Assembly: GCF_001310955.1 (NCBI RefSeq)
Contig: NZ_BAZX01000017.1
Span: forward strand, 1 to 64,000
Direction of reading: 5' to 3'
Length of the DNA stretch: 64,000 nucleotides
Origin: Marinifilum fragile JCM 15579
GTDB lineage: Bacteria > Bacteroidota > Bacteroidia > Bacteroidales > Marinifilaceae
This document shows positions 9,574 through 18,107 of the stretch, piece after piece. Both the position numbers and the translations under genes were made by a program. Position 1 is the stretch's first letter. Every line of letters begins with the position of its first letter. A model generated the notes under the pieces. That model ran no database searches. It saw only the letters and a list, made by a program, of their open reading frames with translations, and was not told the origin of the DNA.

Positions 9574-9581
9574 CAAAAATA
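9574..9581 (-). promoter_or_regulatory. Candidate -7 element for the PASTA-rluD-ddl operon
   Basis: On the minus strand this reads TATTTTTG, an exact TAnnTTTG match about 60 bp before the ATG. No clear -33 TTTG is seen at the right spacing. Confidence 0.45.
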
Positions 9582-9646
9582 ACAGAGATTTTTAGATTTA
9601 GGAAATGAGCTAATGTAAATGCAGCTTAATTCTTGTAAAAAAAGAC

Positions 9647-9672
9647 AAAAAAAAAGAGCTCCCTTGGAACTC
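9647..9672 (-). terminator. Intrinsic terminator on the minus strand after rpmH
   Basis: On the minus strand GAGTTCC pairs with GGAGCTC (one G-U) and is followed by nine T. A second A/T-rich hairpin closer to rpmH (9709-9738, AAAAGTAAAGAATT / AATTCTTTACTTTT) may act with it. Confidence 0.75.
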
Positions 9673-9764
9673 ATTCAATTTTAGAAAGCTAGAAACCTTA
9701 AAATACAAAAAAGTAAAGAATTTTAATTCTTTACTTTTTGTATATCGGTTACTTAATTGTAAAA

Positions 9765-9923
9765 TTAAGCTTTGTGTCTGCGCTCGCTTGAAACAGATAA
9801 TTTTTTTCTGCCTTTAGCTCTTCTACGAGATAATACAGCTCTTCCGCTTACAGAAGACATTCTCTCTCTGAAACCGTGCTTATTTCTTCTCTTTCTATTT
9901 GATGGTTGAAATGTTCTTTTCAT
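9765..9923 (-). CDS. rpmH: 50S ribosomal protein L34
   Basis: A 52-aa basic protein beginning [20 protein letters not shown] and ending in ERRHKA. This is the classic L34 sequence with its [13 protein letters not shown] core, so identification is certain despite the small size. L34 is part of the large ribosomal subunit. In many bacteria rpmH neighbours dnaA and rnpA; here it stands alone with its own promoter and terminator between rsmG and the PASTA gene. Confidence 0.97.
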   Translation of the reverse strand: MKRTFQPSNRKRRNKHGFRERMSSVSGRAVLSRRRAKGRKKLSVSSERRHKA

Positions 9924-9974
9924 CGCGAAAAATTTTTATCGAATAAAGTTATTATATGCGTTGATTTTGGACTG

Positions 9975-10005
9975 CAAAAATAAGTTTTTTTTTAATCTAA
10001 CAAAA
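9975..10005 (-). promoter_or_regulatory. Promoter of rpmH
   Basis: On the minus strand: TTTTG (-33), 18 bp, then TATTTTTG (-7), about 50 bp before the L34 start. Both boxes and the spacing fit the Bacteroidetes consensus. Confidence 0.6.
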
Positions 10006-10026
10006 GGAAGAAGCAAAATATTTTTC

Positions 10027-10648
10027 CTAAAGCTCAAGATGTACAACTTTTTTAGTCTCAAAGAACTCTTCTTCGAAGAACTTGGTACAGTCGAAAAGCT
10101 GCACTTTATCACCGTATCCAGCTATTTCTTCCAGAAAATCGCCACCCTTAATGTAAAGAATACCATTGGCCAAACTATTTTTATCTTTTGGTGAAGAATT
10201 TTTGCGAACCATATTTACAAATTTTGGAAATGCTGTAACGGCTCTACTTACAATAAAGTCGAATTTATCTTTTACTTGCTGAACTCTAGTGTGCTCTGCT
10301 TTTACATTTTTTAATTTTAATGCAGCAGCCACCTCGTTTACTACTTTTATTTTTTTTCCAATGGAATCTACCATGTAGAAATCACATTCAGGAAAAAGAA
10401 TCGCCAAAGGAATTCCAGGGAAACCTCCACCGCATCCAACATCCATAATTTTTGTGCCAGGTTCAAACTTTATTACCTTGGCAATCGATAATGAATGCAA
10501 AACATGATGCAGGTATAAAGAATCAATGTCTTTACGCGAAATTACATTGATTTGACTGTTCCAATGAGTATACAGATCTTTAAGTTGAGCAAAACGATTT
10601 TTTTTGTTGCTCAGTTAAATCTGTAAAATATTTTTCGATGATCTCCAT
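10027..10648 (-). CDS. rsmG: 16S rRNA (guanine527-N7)-methyltransferase, frameshifted
   Basis: The main open frame (157 aa) lacks the normal N-terminus. Upstream another frame starts MEIIEKYFTDLTEQQKK and breaks at an A8 run (T8 at 10598-10605 on the plus strand). With A7 the reading continues EQQKNRFAQLKDLYTHWN and joins the rest, giving 206 aa, the usual RsmG length. The SAM-binding motif is DVGCGGGFPGIPLAI. RsmG methylates G527 (E. coli numbering) of 16S rRNA; its loss gives low-level streptomycin resistance in other bacteria. The extra A is probably a sequencing error, but a true inactivation or slippage site cannot be excluded. Confidence 0.88.
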
Positions 10649-10713
10649 GCCAATTTTATTTTAGGTTGGCAAAGATAGAACTAATTCGCATTCATCGTTT
10701 TCCAACAAAAAAA

Positions 10714-11328
10714 TTATTTCTTTTTCTTCTCGATTTTTACTTCAGAATCCTTAAGGTTGTTGAAAAGCAATTCACGAGCTCTAAACAATTGAGCTTTAAC
10801 TGTACCAATTGGCAATTTTAGTTCTTGAGCAATTTCTTCGTATGAAAACTCTTCAAAATAACGAAGTTCAATTAGTCGGCGATAGCGTTCTTTTAATTTG
10901 CCAACCTCATTTCGCATTATTTTTGCTTTCTGTTTTTTAACAAACTCTTGCTCAGGATTAAGACCACTTGATTCAAGTGTAATGGTTCTTTCGTTTTCAG
11001 CATCGTCTTTTCCATCTATCGATATGGTATTTCCTCTCTTTTTTCTGAGAAAATCAATACAATTGTTCGATGCGATTTTGAATAGCCATGTGCTGAAAGC
11101 ATATTTGGGAGAGTATTGTCTAATATTACGGAAAGCTTTACCGAAAGCCTCAAAGGTTAAATCTTCAGCATCGTTCTTGTTATTAACCATTTTTAATAAC
11201 ATGAAAAATATGGCGTCCTTATATCTTTTAAAAAGCTCTTCGTATGCTTTCTGATCGCCATTAACTGAAGCTTGTACCAGCCTGTAGTCGTATTGAGCTT
11301 TTTCTGAGAGGTTCGGATTTATTTCCAT
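10714..11328 (-). CDS. ECF-type sigma-70 family RNA polymerase sigma factor
   Basis: A 204-aa sigma factor with region 2 (about residues 25-95, including NDAEDLTFEAFGKAFRNI and the FSTWLFKIASNNCID segment) and region 4 helix-turn-helix (about 140-190, YEEIAQELKLPIGTVKAQLF). Such factors direct RNA polymerase to stress or envelope regulons. No anti-sigma factor is adjacent. Its start codon overlaps the stop of the upstream glycosyltransferase by one base, so the two are translationally coupled. Target genes are unknown. Confidence 0.9.
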   Translation of the reverse strand: MEINPNLSEKAQYDYRLVQASVNGDQKAYEELFKRYKDAIFFMLLKMVNNKNDAEDLTFEAFGKAFRNIRQYSPKYAFSTWLFKIASNNCIDFLRKKRGNTISIDGKDDAENERTITLESSGLNPEQEFVKKQKAKIMRNEVGKLKERYRRLIELRYFEEFSYEEIAQELKLPIGTVKAQLFRARELLFNNLKDSEVKIEKKKK

Positions 11329-12452
11329 TATGATCGTTTACTGTATATTTGACTTTGGATATAAAATAGCAATTTATACAGAGGTCTTAATAAGACATAT
11401 ACATACGAAGATAAAAATAAATTCTCTTCTCTCAAATGCCTTGCAGAAATTTTAAAACAGTATCCTTTTATAAAAAATCTGGCAATACATATGCTTAGTA
11501 ATGCAAAATATAGTTGTGTTTTTACCAAAGCTAGAATAAGAAGAACTGCGAATAGAAATTGTGCGATGGGTTCCAAATCCAATAATAGTTTTCTTTTGAG
11601 GGGAATGTATTTTCGGCTCCTGAAATAATGCTTGTTGATGGTTTTCCAGGTATTGTAGTAGTTTTTAGTATCAATAGTGATCTTGCTATCGGGATTTGTG
11701 GAGAAAGTGTACTTTGATTTTTTAGCTAAATCAAGGGATAAAATATGATCGTAACCAGCTTCGAAATGTGCATTTCCGGCATATCCTTTATTTGCTAGAA
11801 AATCAGATTTTAAAAAACTCATATTAAAAGAGTTGCCTGCATAAAGCTTGTTTGCATTTGTAAATGAAGCTAACTTTATGGTATGCTTGATGATATCATA
11901 TCTAAGGAAATTATAGAAGAATCCTTTTTGAGATTCGAAATTACTATAAGCATTGTATAGTTTTCCTTGGGCATTTGCAACTGTATTTTGCAACCATGTT
12001 TTGCTGTAAGTAAAACTGTTTGGATTAAGGTGTATAATTTGGTCGAATTTTGCTGCTTTTACACCAATTGTTATTGCAAGTTTTTTATTGTGTTTGAACT
12101 TCTCGTCGATTGGAATTTTGGTTGATTTAAGGTGTTGATAGATATTTTTCAACCTGATTAATACATCTTCGGTATTATCAACGCTTCCGTTATCAACTAC
12201 AATTATTTCATATTCCGGATAGTCTTGTGTTAATAATCCTGTAAGGTTCTTTTCTAAATATTGTGCTTGATTTTGTGCACATATAATTATTGAAACAGGA
12301 ATGGTTTCGGAATGAATGTAGGTTTTCTCTTTTGATTTGAATTTTCTGAGATAAAAGATTGAATAGATTAAATCTATAAAAAATGTAAGAACTAATCCGA
12401 TAATTAACAGCCATTGAATTGGTGTTAGAGTGTGATAAAAATATGTTTCCAA
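11328..12452 (-). CDS. Membrane-bound family 2 glycosyltransferase
   Basis: A 374-aa protein with one N-terminal transmembrane helix (about residues 12-34), a GT2 catalytic domain (about 50-270) and two C-terminal hydrophobic segments near 300-340. GT-A features visible are PVSIIICAQNQAQYLEKNL, the nucleotide-binding VVDNGSVDNTEDV, and HLNPNSFTYSKTWL in the DxD region, where the usual Asp pair is not clear. It probably adds sugars to a surface glycan at the cytoplasmic membrane; the substrate is unknown. It is coupled to the sigma factor gene downstream. Confidence 0.8.
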   Translation of the reverse strand: METYFYHTLTPIQWLLIIGLVLTFFIDLIYSIFYLRKFKSKEKTYIHSETIPVSIIICAQNQAQYLEKNLTGLLTQDYPEYEIIVVDNGSVDNTEDVLIRLKNIYQHLKSTKIPIDEKFKHNKKLAITIGVKAAKFDQIIHLNPNSFTYSKTWLQNTVANAQGKLYNAYSNFESQKGFFYNFLRYDIIKHTIKLASFTNANKLYAGNSFNMSFLKSDFLANKGYAGNAHFEAGYDHILSLDLAKKSKYTFSTNPDSKITIDTKNYYNTWKTINKHYFRSRKYIPLKRKLLLDLEPIAQFLFAVLLILALVKTQLYFALLSICIARFFIKGYCFKISARHLREENLFLSSYVYVLLRPLYKLLFYIQSQIYSKRS

Positions 12453-12474
12453 GTTTAATTTTTTTTGTGCAGTC

Positions 12475-12482
12475 CAAATTTA
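12475..12482 (-). promoter_or_regulatory. Candidate -7 element for the glycosyltransferase-sigma operon
   Basis: The minus strand reads TAAATTTG, an exact TAnnTTTG, 23 bp before the ATG. The -33 region is not clear. Confidence 0.35.
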
Positions 12483-12596
12483 AGCGAATCTATGATAAAC
12501 AGTGCTTATAAAAGCAATTTTTATCCAAAAAACTGTTTCTTGGGTTGTTGATTTGGGTCTGTACCTACTACTTTATTCAGGAATAAGATTTATTAG

Positions 12597-12604
12597 TATC
12601 TTTG
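12597..12604 (+). promoter_or_regulatory. -7 element of the tgt promoter
   Basis: TATCTTTG followed by C is a perfect match and identical to the dnaB -7 element. Transcription would begin near 12611, which rules out upstream start codons for tgt and supports the ATG at 12659. Confidence 0.55.
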
Positions 12605-12658
12605 CTGCCGATTTTGCAAAAACCGATTCTAGGATTTTGCAGTTTTAAAATAGTCAAT

Positions 12659-13789
12659 ATGGATTTTAAATTACACAAAACCGATCCAAAGTCTTCTGCA
12701 AGAACAGGAGAGTTAACAACAGATCATGGAAAAATACAAACTCCGATATTTATGCCTGTGGGAACACTTGGCTCGGTAAAAGGAGTACATCAACGTGAGC
12801 TTCGTGATGATATTAACGCAGAAATCATTTTAGGAAATACCTATCACTTGTATTTACGTCCAGGTTTGGATATCCTTGAAAAAGCAGGAGGATTGCACAA
12901 GTTTAATGGATGGGAAAGACCAATATTGACTGATAGTGGAGGATTTCAGGTATTCTCTTTGGCTGATAATAGAAAATTGACTGAGGAAGGAGCTATGTTC
13001 CGTTCGCATATCGATGGATCGAAACATTTCTTTACCCCGGAAAATGTGATGGATATTCAAAGAACTATTGGTGCTGATATTATTATGGCATTTGATGAAT
13101 GTCCTCCTGGCACGTCAACATATGAGTATGCCAAAAACTCCTTGGAACTTACCCAACGTTGGTTAGAGAGATGTGTAAAGCGTTTTGATGAAACCGACCC
13201 GAAGTATGGTTATTCACAAACCTTATTTCCTATTGTACAAGGTTGTGTTTACGATGATTTAAGAATAAAAGCAGCAGAACATGCAGCTTCACTTGATCGC
13301 GAAGGATATGCAATTGGAGGTTTGGCTGTAGGTGAACCTGTAGAGGAAATGTATTCCATGATTGAAGTGGTGAATAATGTTCTGCCAGAAGATAAACCTC
13401 GATACTTAATGGGAGTTGGAACTCCAGTAAATATCTTGGAAGCCATTTCTCGTGGAGTAGATATGTTTGATTGTGTGATGCCAACCAGAAATGGAAGAAA
13501 TGGTATGATCTTTACAAGCGAAGGTATCATCAATATAAAAAATAAGAAATGGGCTGATGATTTTTCTCCAATCGATCCAAATGGAACTTCTTTTGTTGAT
13601 TCATCTTATTCAAAAGCATATGTGCGCCATTTAGTACATTCTGGCGAATTATTGGGATCTCAAATTTGTAGTATCCATAACTTAGCATTCTATTTGTGGT
13701 TGGTACGTGAGGCAAGAGAGCAAATTAATGCTGGAACTTTTGCAGCATGGAAAGATATCATGGTTAAAAAGTTGGCTACACGTTTATAA
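12659..13789 (+). CDS. tgt: Queuine tRNA-ribosyltransferase (tRNA-guanine transglycosylase)
   Basis: A 376-aa enzyme that exchanges G34 of GUN-anticodon tRNAs for the queuosine precursor base. Visible motifs are TPIFMPVGTLGSVKG, LTDSGGFQVFSL, AFDECPPG, a substrate pocket around GGLAVGEP, the active segment DCVMPTRNGRNG, and the zinc ligand region CSIHNLAFY near the C-terminus. The frame stays open 19 codons further upstream, but those residues are not conserved and lie at or before the expected transcription start. It is followed after 94 bp by an LptG-like gene, a pairing common in Bacteroidota. Confidence 0.96.
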   Translation: MDFKLHKTDPKSSARTGELTTDHGKIQTPIFMPVGTLGSVKGVHQRELRDDINAEIILGNTYHLYLRPGLDILEKAGGLHKFNGWERPILTDSGGFQVFSLADNRKLTEEGAMFRSHIDGSKHFFTPENVMDIQRTIGADIIMAFDECPPGTSTYEYAKNSLELTQRWLERCVKRFDETDPKYGYSQTLFPIVQGCVYDDLRIKAAEHAASLDREGYAIGGLAVGEPVEEMYSMIEVVNNVLPEDKPRYLMGVGTPVNILEAISRGVDMFDCVMPTRNGRNGMIFTSEGIINIKNKKWADDFSPIDPNGTSFVDSSYSKAYVRHLVHSGELLGSQICSIHNLAFYLWLVREAREQINAGTFAAWKDIMVKKLATRL

Positions 13790-13883
13790 TTGTTAAAAAA
13801 TCTTACAATAAGTAAGCTGCAATTGATATTTAAAGAATAAGTTATACTTTTAATTCGGTAAATTAAATTCGGATTTTCCGAGG

Positions 13884-14984
13884 GTGTCAGAAAATAAAAA
13901 ACAGGTTTTGAAGAAATTAGATCTATATATTATCCGAAAGTTTTTGGGTACATTCTTTTTTGCGATTGTTCTCATCATTAGTATCTCAGTTATTTTCGAT
14001 TTTTCGGAGCATATCGATGAATTTATTGACAAAGAAGCACCGCTTAAAGCGATTCTTTTTGATTATTACCTGAATTTTATACCTTACTTCGCTAACTTAT
14101 TCAGTGCATTATTCACCTTTATTGCAGTAATATTCTTTACTTCTAAGATGGCCTATAATACCGAGATTATCGCCATACTTAGTAGTGGAATTAGTTTTAG
14201 AAGGATGATGTTTCCTTATTTTATTGCATCATTAATTATAGGTGTGTTTTCATTTGCCTTGAGTAATTTTATAATTCCGCCAGCAAATGCAAAAAGAATA
14301 GAATTTAATGAAACCTATATAAAAAAGAAGTACAGAAATAAGGAAAGAAATATTCATCGTCAGATAGAACCAGGAGTATTTATATATATGCACAACTGGG
14401 ATACGGGAAGTAATACAGGTTATCGATTTTCATTGGAGAATTTTGAAGGGAAAGAGTTAAAATCGAAACTGACGGCGAGAAATATTAAATGGAATAATAA
14501 AGAAAACAAATGGACCATTAATGACTATTTTATCAGGAGTTATAATGGAGAAAAAGAAAGTTTTGAACACGGTAATAAAATTGATACAACTTTAAGTTTT
14601 GATCCAAAGGAATTTGGGCGAAAAACATACTTGGTTGAGGCAATGAACTATACAGAGTTGAACGATTATATCGATCAGCAGACAATGAGAGGAGACAGTA
14701 ATATTAATGCTTATAAAATTGAGAAATATAAAAGAATGGCTAATCCATTTTCTACCTTCATACTTACCTTAATCGGTGCGTCACTTGCATCACGTAAGAT
14801 TCGAGGAGGAATGGGACTTCATTTGGGAATTGGTTTGCTGTTAAGTTTCTCGTTTATACTTTTCTTACAGATTTCGGTTGTTTTTGCTACCAATGGTAGT
14901 ATGAACCCGATGTTAGCGGTTTGGTTGCCAAATATTGTTTTTACATGTGTTGCTTTATATTTATATCGAATTGCTCCTAAGTAG
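13884..14984 (+). CDS. LptF/LptG family permease of the lipopolysaccharide export system
   Basis: A 366-aa YjgP/YjgQ family protein: three transmembrane helices in the first 120 residues (starting LDLYIIRKFLGTFFFAIVLI), a soluble periplasmic beta-rich domain (about 130-270), and three helices at the end (about 280-365). LptF and LptG form the membrane part of the ABC transporter that pulls LPS from the inner membrane to the Lpt bridge. Which of the two it is cannot be decided here. Translation begins at GTG (MSENKKQ). It is likely co-transcribed with tgt. Confidence 0.87.
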   Translation: MSENKKQVLKKLDLYIIRKFLGTFFFAIVLIISISVIFDFSEHIDEFIDKEAPLKAILFDYYLNFIPYFANLFSALFTFIAVIFFTSKMAYNTEIIAILSSGISFRRMMFPYFIASLIIGVFSFALSNFIIPPANAKRIEFNETYIKKKYRNKERNIHRQIEPGVFIYMHNWDTGSNTGYRFSLENFEGKELKSKLTARNIKWNNKENKWTINDYFIRSYNGEKESFEHGNKIDTTLSFDPKEFGRKTYLVEAMNYTELNDYIDQQTMRGDSNINAYKIEKYKRMANPFSTFILTLIGASLASRKIRGGMGLHLGIGLLLSFSFILFLQISVVFATNGSMNPMLAVWLPNIVFTCVALYLYRIAPK

Positions 14985-15065
14985 AACTATTCTAAATAGT
15001 TTTTTCGGAAAAGTTTTGATAATCAGTATAAAGAGTTTATTTTATATAGCTAGAACTTATGGGTA

Positions 15066-15097
15066 TTTTACGCCAGAATTTTTTTTCTAGCGTAAAA
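15066..15097. repeat. Inverted repeat in the leader of the carboxyltransferase gene
   Basis: TTTTACGCCAGAA and TTCTAGCGTAAAA form a 13-bp stem with one mismatch around a T6 loop, about 90 bp before the gene start. As an RNA it is not followed by a U tract, so an operator or leader structure is as likely as a terminator of the LptG-like gene. Confidence 0.5.
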
Positions 15098-15185
15098 ATT
15101 ACTAACGTTGTAGCTTGGAATTTTGTGTGCTACACGGAATTCAACATATATAGAAATATATATTTTCTAACTAAATGTACAGATT

Positions 15186-16730
15186 ATGTCATTGAAACGA
15201 AACATTCTTGATCTTAGAAAGAGAAAAGAAAAAGTGCTTCAAGGTGGTGGTGAGAAAGCCATTCAGAAGCAAGTTGCAATGGGGAAATTGACTGCTAGAG
15301 AAAGGGTAACATCTATTTTGGATGAAGATTCTTTCCATGAATATGATTTATTTGTAGAGCATGAAGCCCGCGACTTTGGCATGGAAAAGAAACAACTTCA
15401 TGGTGATGGAGTTATCATTGGAACTGGTACTATTTACGGTGAGCCTGTTTGTATTTTTGCACAGGATTTTACTGTAGCTGGTGGTTCTCTTGGTCTTATG
15501 CATGCGAGAAAAATTACTAAAATCATGGATCATGCGTTAAAAATGCGTGTGCCATTGATTGGTATTAACGACTCAGGGGGAGCTCGTATTCAGGAAGGTG
15601 TTAACTCACTTGCCGGATATGGTGAAATCTTCTTCCGTAACACCTTAGCATCTGGTGTTATTCCTCAATTGTCTGTAATTCTTGGTCCTTGTGCTGGTGG
15701 AGCTGTTTATTCTCCTGCACTTACCGACTTTGTGTTTGTGGTTGAAAACATCTCAAAGATGTTCATTACCGGTCCAGAGGTAATTAAAACTGTTTTGGGC
15801 GAAGAAATTAGTATGGAAGAACTTGGTGGAGCTAGAGTACATAGCGAAATTACAGGTAATGCTCATTTCTATGCTCAAAGCGAGTACGAATGCTTCGAAC
15901 AAATTAAGAAGCTCCTAACCTTCATTCCATGGCACAATGGTAAAAAAGCTAAAGCTTTCCCACCAAAGCCACCAAAACCAGAATACAAAATTGAGGAAAT
16001 TGTACCAGCTGACCCAACTCAGCCATACGATATCCGTAACGTAATTAAAGCAATTGCTGATGATTCTGATTTCTTCGAAATCATGGAGAACTTTGCAAGA
16101 AATATCGTTATTGGTTTCGGTAGAATGAATGGTGAAACTGTAGGTTTTGTTGCAAATCAGCCTATGGTGTTGGCAGGTGTATTGGATTGTGATTCATCTG
16201 ATAAAGCTGCTCGTTTTATCCGTTACTGTGATTCATTTAATATTCCAATTGTAACTCTTGAGGATATGCCAGGTTACCTTCCAGGTGTTGATCAGGAGCA
16301 TATGGGTGTTATTCGTCACGGTGCGAAGATTCTTTATGCGTACTCAGAAGCTACTGTACCTAAGATTACTGTAATTATCCGTAAAGCATACGGTGGAGGT
16401 TATATTGCAATGAACTCTCGTCATATGAAGGCAGATTTTATGTTTGCATGGCCAACTGCTGAGATTGCGGTAATGGGACCTGAAGGAGCTGCTAACATTA
16501 TCTTCCGTAAGGAGATAATGGCTGCAGAAGATCCTGAAGCAATGCGTAAAGAAAAAGTTGCTGAATATAAAGAGAAGTTTGCTAATCCTTATGTTGCAGC
16601 AGCTAAAGGTTATATTGATACTGTTATCGAGCCAGAAGAAACTCGTAACATGTTGTTACACTCAATTGAGGTTTCGAACAATAAAGTTGATAGAAGACCT
16701 GAGAAAAAACACGGTATTCCTCCATTCTAA
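15186..16730 (+). CDS. pccB: Acyl-CoA carboxylase carboxyltransferase subunit (propionyl-CoA carboxylase beta type)
   Basis: A 514-aa carboxyltransferase with the two crotonase-like halves typical of PccB/MmdA. Motifs include INDSGGARIQEGVNSLAGYG, GPCAGGAVYSPALTDF, LEDMPGYLPGVDQEHMGVIR and IIRKAYGGGYIAMNSRHM. It moves CO2 between carboxybiotin and an acyl-CoA. The biotin carrier gene follows 12 bp later, but no biotin carboxylase is present, so propionyl-CoA carboxylase and methylmalonyl-CoA decarboxylase are both possible. meaB at 51416 supports a methylmalonyl-CoA pathway in this organism. Confidence 0.9.
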   Translation: MSLKRNILDLRKRKEKVLQGGGEKAIQKQVAMGKLTARERVTSILDEDSFHEYDLFVEHEARDFGMEKKQLHGDGVIIGTGTIYGEPVCIFAQDFTVAGGSLGLMHARKITKIMDHALKMRVPLIGINDSGGARIQEGVNSLAGYGEIFFRNTLASGVIPQLSVILGPCAGGAVYSPALTDFVFVVENISKMFITGPEVIKTVLGEEISMEELGGARVHSEITGNAHFYAQSEYECFEQIKKLLTFIPWHNGKKAKAFPPKPPKPEYKIEEIVPADPTQPYDIRNVIKAIADDSDFFEIMENFARNIVIGFGRMNGETVGFVANQPMVLAGVLDCDSSDKAARFIRYCDSFNIPIVTLEDMPGYLPGVDQEHMGVIRHGAKILYAYSEATVPKITVIIRKAYGGGYIAMNSRHMKADFMFAWPTAEIAVMGPEGAANIIFRKEIMAAEDPEAMRKEKVAEYKEKFANPYVAAAKGYIDTVIEPEETRNMLLHSIEVSNNKVDRRPEKKHGIPPF

Positions 16731-16742
16731 AAATTATTCGTT

Positions 16743-17051
16743 ATGGAAAATTTAAAAGAATTCAACGTTGATGGTACTGTATACAAAACAGAGTTAACCA
16801 AGAAGTTTGAAAACAGAAAAAATTGGGAAAGACCAAATCCTAAAAACATTCTGTCTTTCATTCCAGGAACAATTGTTGAAATTTTCGTTAAAGAAGGGCA
16901 GGAAGTAAAGGCTGGAGAAAGCTTAATGATTCTAGAAGCGATGAAGATGAAGAATCAGATCGAAATGCCTTTCGACGGTGTTATTAAAAAGATTCATGTT
17001 GAAGAAGGAGTAAGAGTCCCTAACAAAATGTTAATGTTAGAGATTGAGTAA
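16743..17051 (+). CDS. Biotin carboxyl carrier protein of the acyl-CoA carboxylase
   Basis: A 102-aa protein. After about 35 linker residues it has one biotinyl domain (about 37-102) with the motif LEAMKMKNQ; Lys68 is the expected biotinylation site. It shuttles carboxybiotin to the carboxyltransferase encoded 12 bp upstream. It is short compared with AccB of fatty-acid synthesis and matches the small carriers of propionyl-CoA carboxylase or decarboxylase complexes. A bidirectional-looking hairpin follows. Confidence 0.9.
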   Translation: MENLKEFNVDGTVYKTELTKKFENRKNWERPNPKNILSFIPGTIVEIFVKEGQEVKAGESLMILEAMKMKNQIEMPFDGVIKKIHVEEGVRVPNKMLMLEIE

Positions 17052-17072
17052 TCTTTCTGATATGAAAATATT

Positions 17073-17104
17073 AAGGGATTGTTGTAATGACAATCCCTTT
17101 TTAT
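17073..17104 (+). terminator. Intrinsic terminator between the biotin carrier and ispE
   Basis: AAGGGATTGT and ACAATCCCTT pair perfectly around a 7-nt loop and are followed by TTTTT. The two flanking genes converge here. Confidence 0.8.
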
Positions 17105-17108
17105 TTGT

Positions 17109-17924
17109 TTATAGTTTGCCACTCCAGGTAAAATGCTTTTTCCAGCTCTCCTTAATAGTAGGCTCTTCTTTAAAAATACCAAACATGCTGGAACCACTTC
17201 CAGACATTGCTGCGTATATGGCACCCAATTCGTAGAGTTCTTTTTTCAAAGTTTTAAGTTCAGGATGGTTTGGGAAAATACTATCCTCAAAATCATTGAA
17301 AATATTCTCTTTCCATTCTACCAATGGTAAATTAATTAACTCTTTTAATGATTTTTGAGGTTTTTTAGGATTTACACCCGAGTATGCTTCTGGTGTGCTG
17401 ATGTGAATGTCAGGTTTGATTAGAACAATATGAAACCCACTTAAATTTAGCTGTATAGAAGAGAAAACCTCACCCTTACCTTTTGCGAACACAGGTTGGT
17501 TTTGGATAAATACTGGGCAGTCACTACCAATTTGAACTGCATACTTTTCCATTTGTTGAAAGTTCATGCCTAGTTCGTAAAAATCGTTCAGCATTTTAAT
17601 CATGTATGCAGCATCAGCCGAACCGCCACCTAATCCGGCACCAAACGGGATGTTTTTGTGCAAATGAATTGCTGTTGATGGAATTTTAAAATTAGAAGCA
17701 ATTAAATCAAAAGCTTTTATCACGATATTTTCCGAAGGGGCAATATCAATAGGAATTCCAGATGAGGTAAATTCATATTGTTCTGATGAATCACTTTCAG
17801 CAATTTCCAGAGCATCGCATAATGGTATTGGATGAAAAACGGTTTCTATATTATGAAATCCATCAGGTCTTTTCTCAATAATGTTAAGACCTAAATTTAT
17901 TTTGGCATTTGGAAAGCAAAGCAT
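17109..17924 (-). CDS. ispE: 4-(cytidine 5'-diphospho)-2-C-methyl-D-erythritol kinase
   Basis: A GHMP kinase of 271 aa from the ATG giving MLCFPNAKINLGLNIIEKRP. It phosphorylates CDP-methylerythritol in the MEP isoprenoid pathway. The ATP-binding motif is PFGAGLGGGSADAAYMIKML, and the C-terminal motif is AAMSGSGSSMFGIF. The frame is open 17 codons further upstream (to 17975), but family members begin a few residues before NAKINLGL, so the inner start is preferred. It is divergent from dnaB. Confidence 0.93.
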   Translation of the reverse strand: MLCFPNAKINLGLNIIEKRPDGFHNIETVFHPIPLCDALEIAESDSSEQYEFTSSGIPIDIAPSENIVIKAFDLIASNFKIPSTAIHLHKNIPFGAGLGGGSADAAYMIKMLNDFYELGMNFQQMEKYAVQIGSDCPVFIQNQPVFAKGKGEVFSSIQLNLSGFHIVLIKPDIHISTPEAYSGVNPKKPQKSLKELINLPLVEWKENIFNDFEDSIFPNHPELKTLKKELYELGAIYAAMSGSGSSMFGIFKEEPTIKESWKKHFTWSGKL

Positions 17925-18011
17925 ATTTTGTGTTCTTGATAAATGTGGCTTAAAAATACTCGTTTTAAAGAGCAAAAAAAATCAAATTATGGCATTTTAA
18001 TTTTCTATCTT

Positions 18012-18019
18012 TATCTTTG
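18012..18019 (+). promoter_or_regulatory. -7 element of the dnaB promoter
   Basis: TATCTTTG followed by C, an exact TAnnTTTG(C) element about 90 bp before the dnaB start. Confidence 0.55.
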
Positions 18020-18107
18020 CATTCTCAAATTTTTCGACACGAATATGAATGATTAAGTGTGAGAGGGAAAGTGTCGAAATCTGTTGAATAAATTATTAAA
18101 AAGGTAT

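Noticed and set aside
12602-12658. Upstream extension of tgt (start at 12602)
   Set aside because: The residues are not conserved, and the codon would lie at or before the predicted transcription start of the TATCTTTG promoter.
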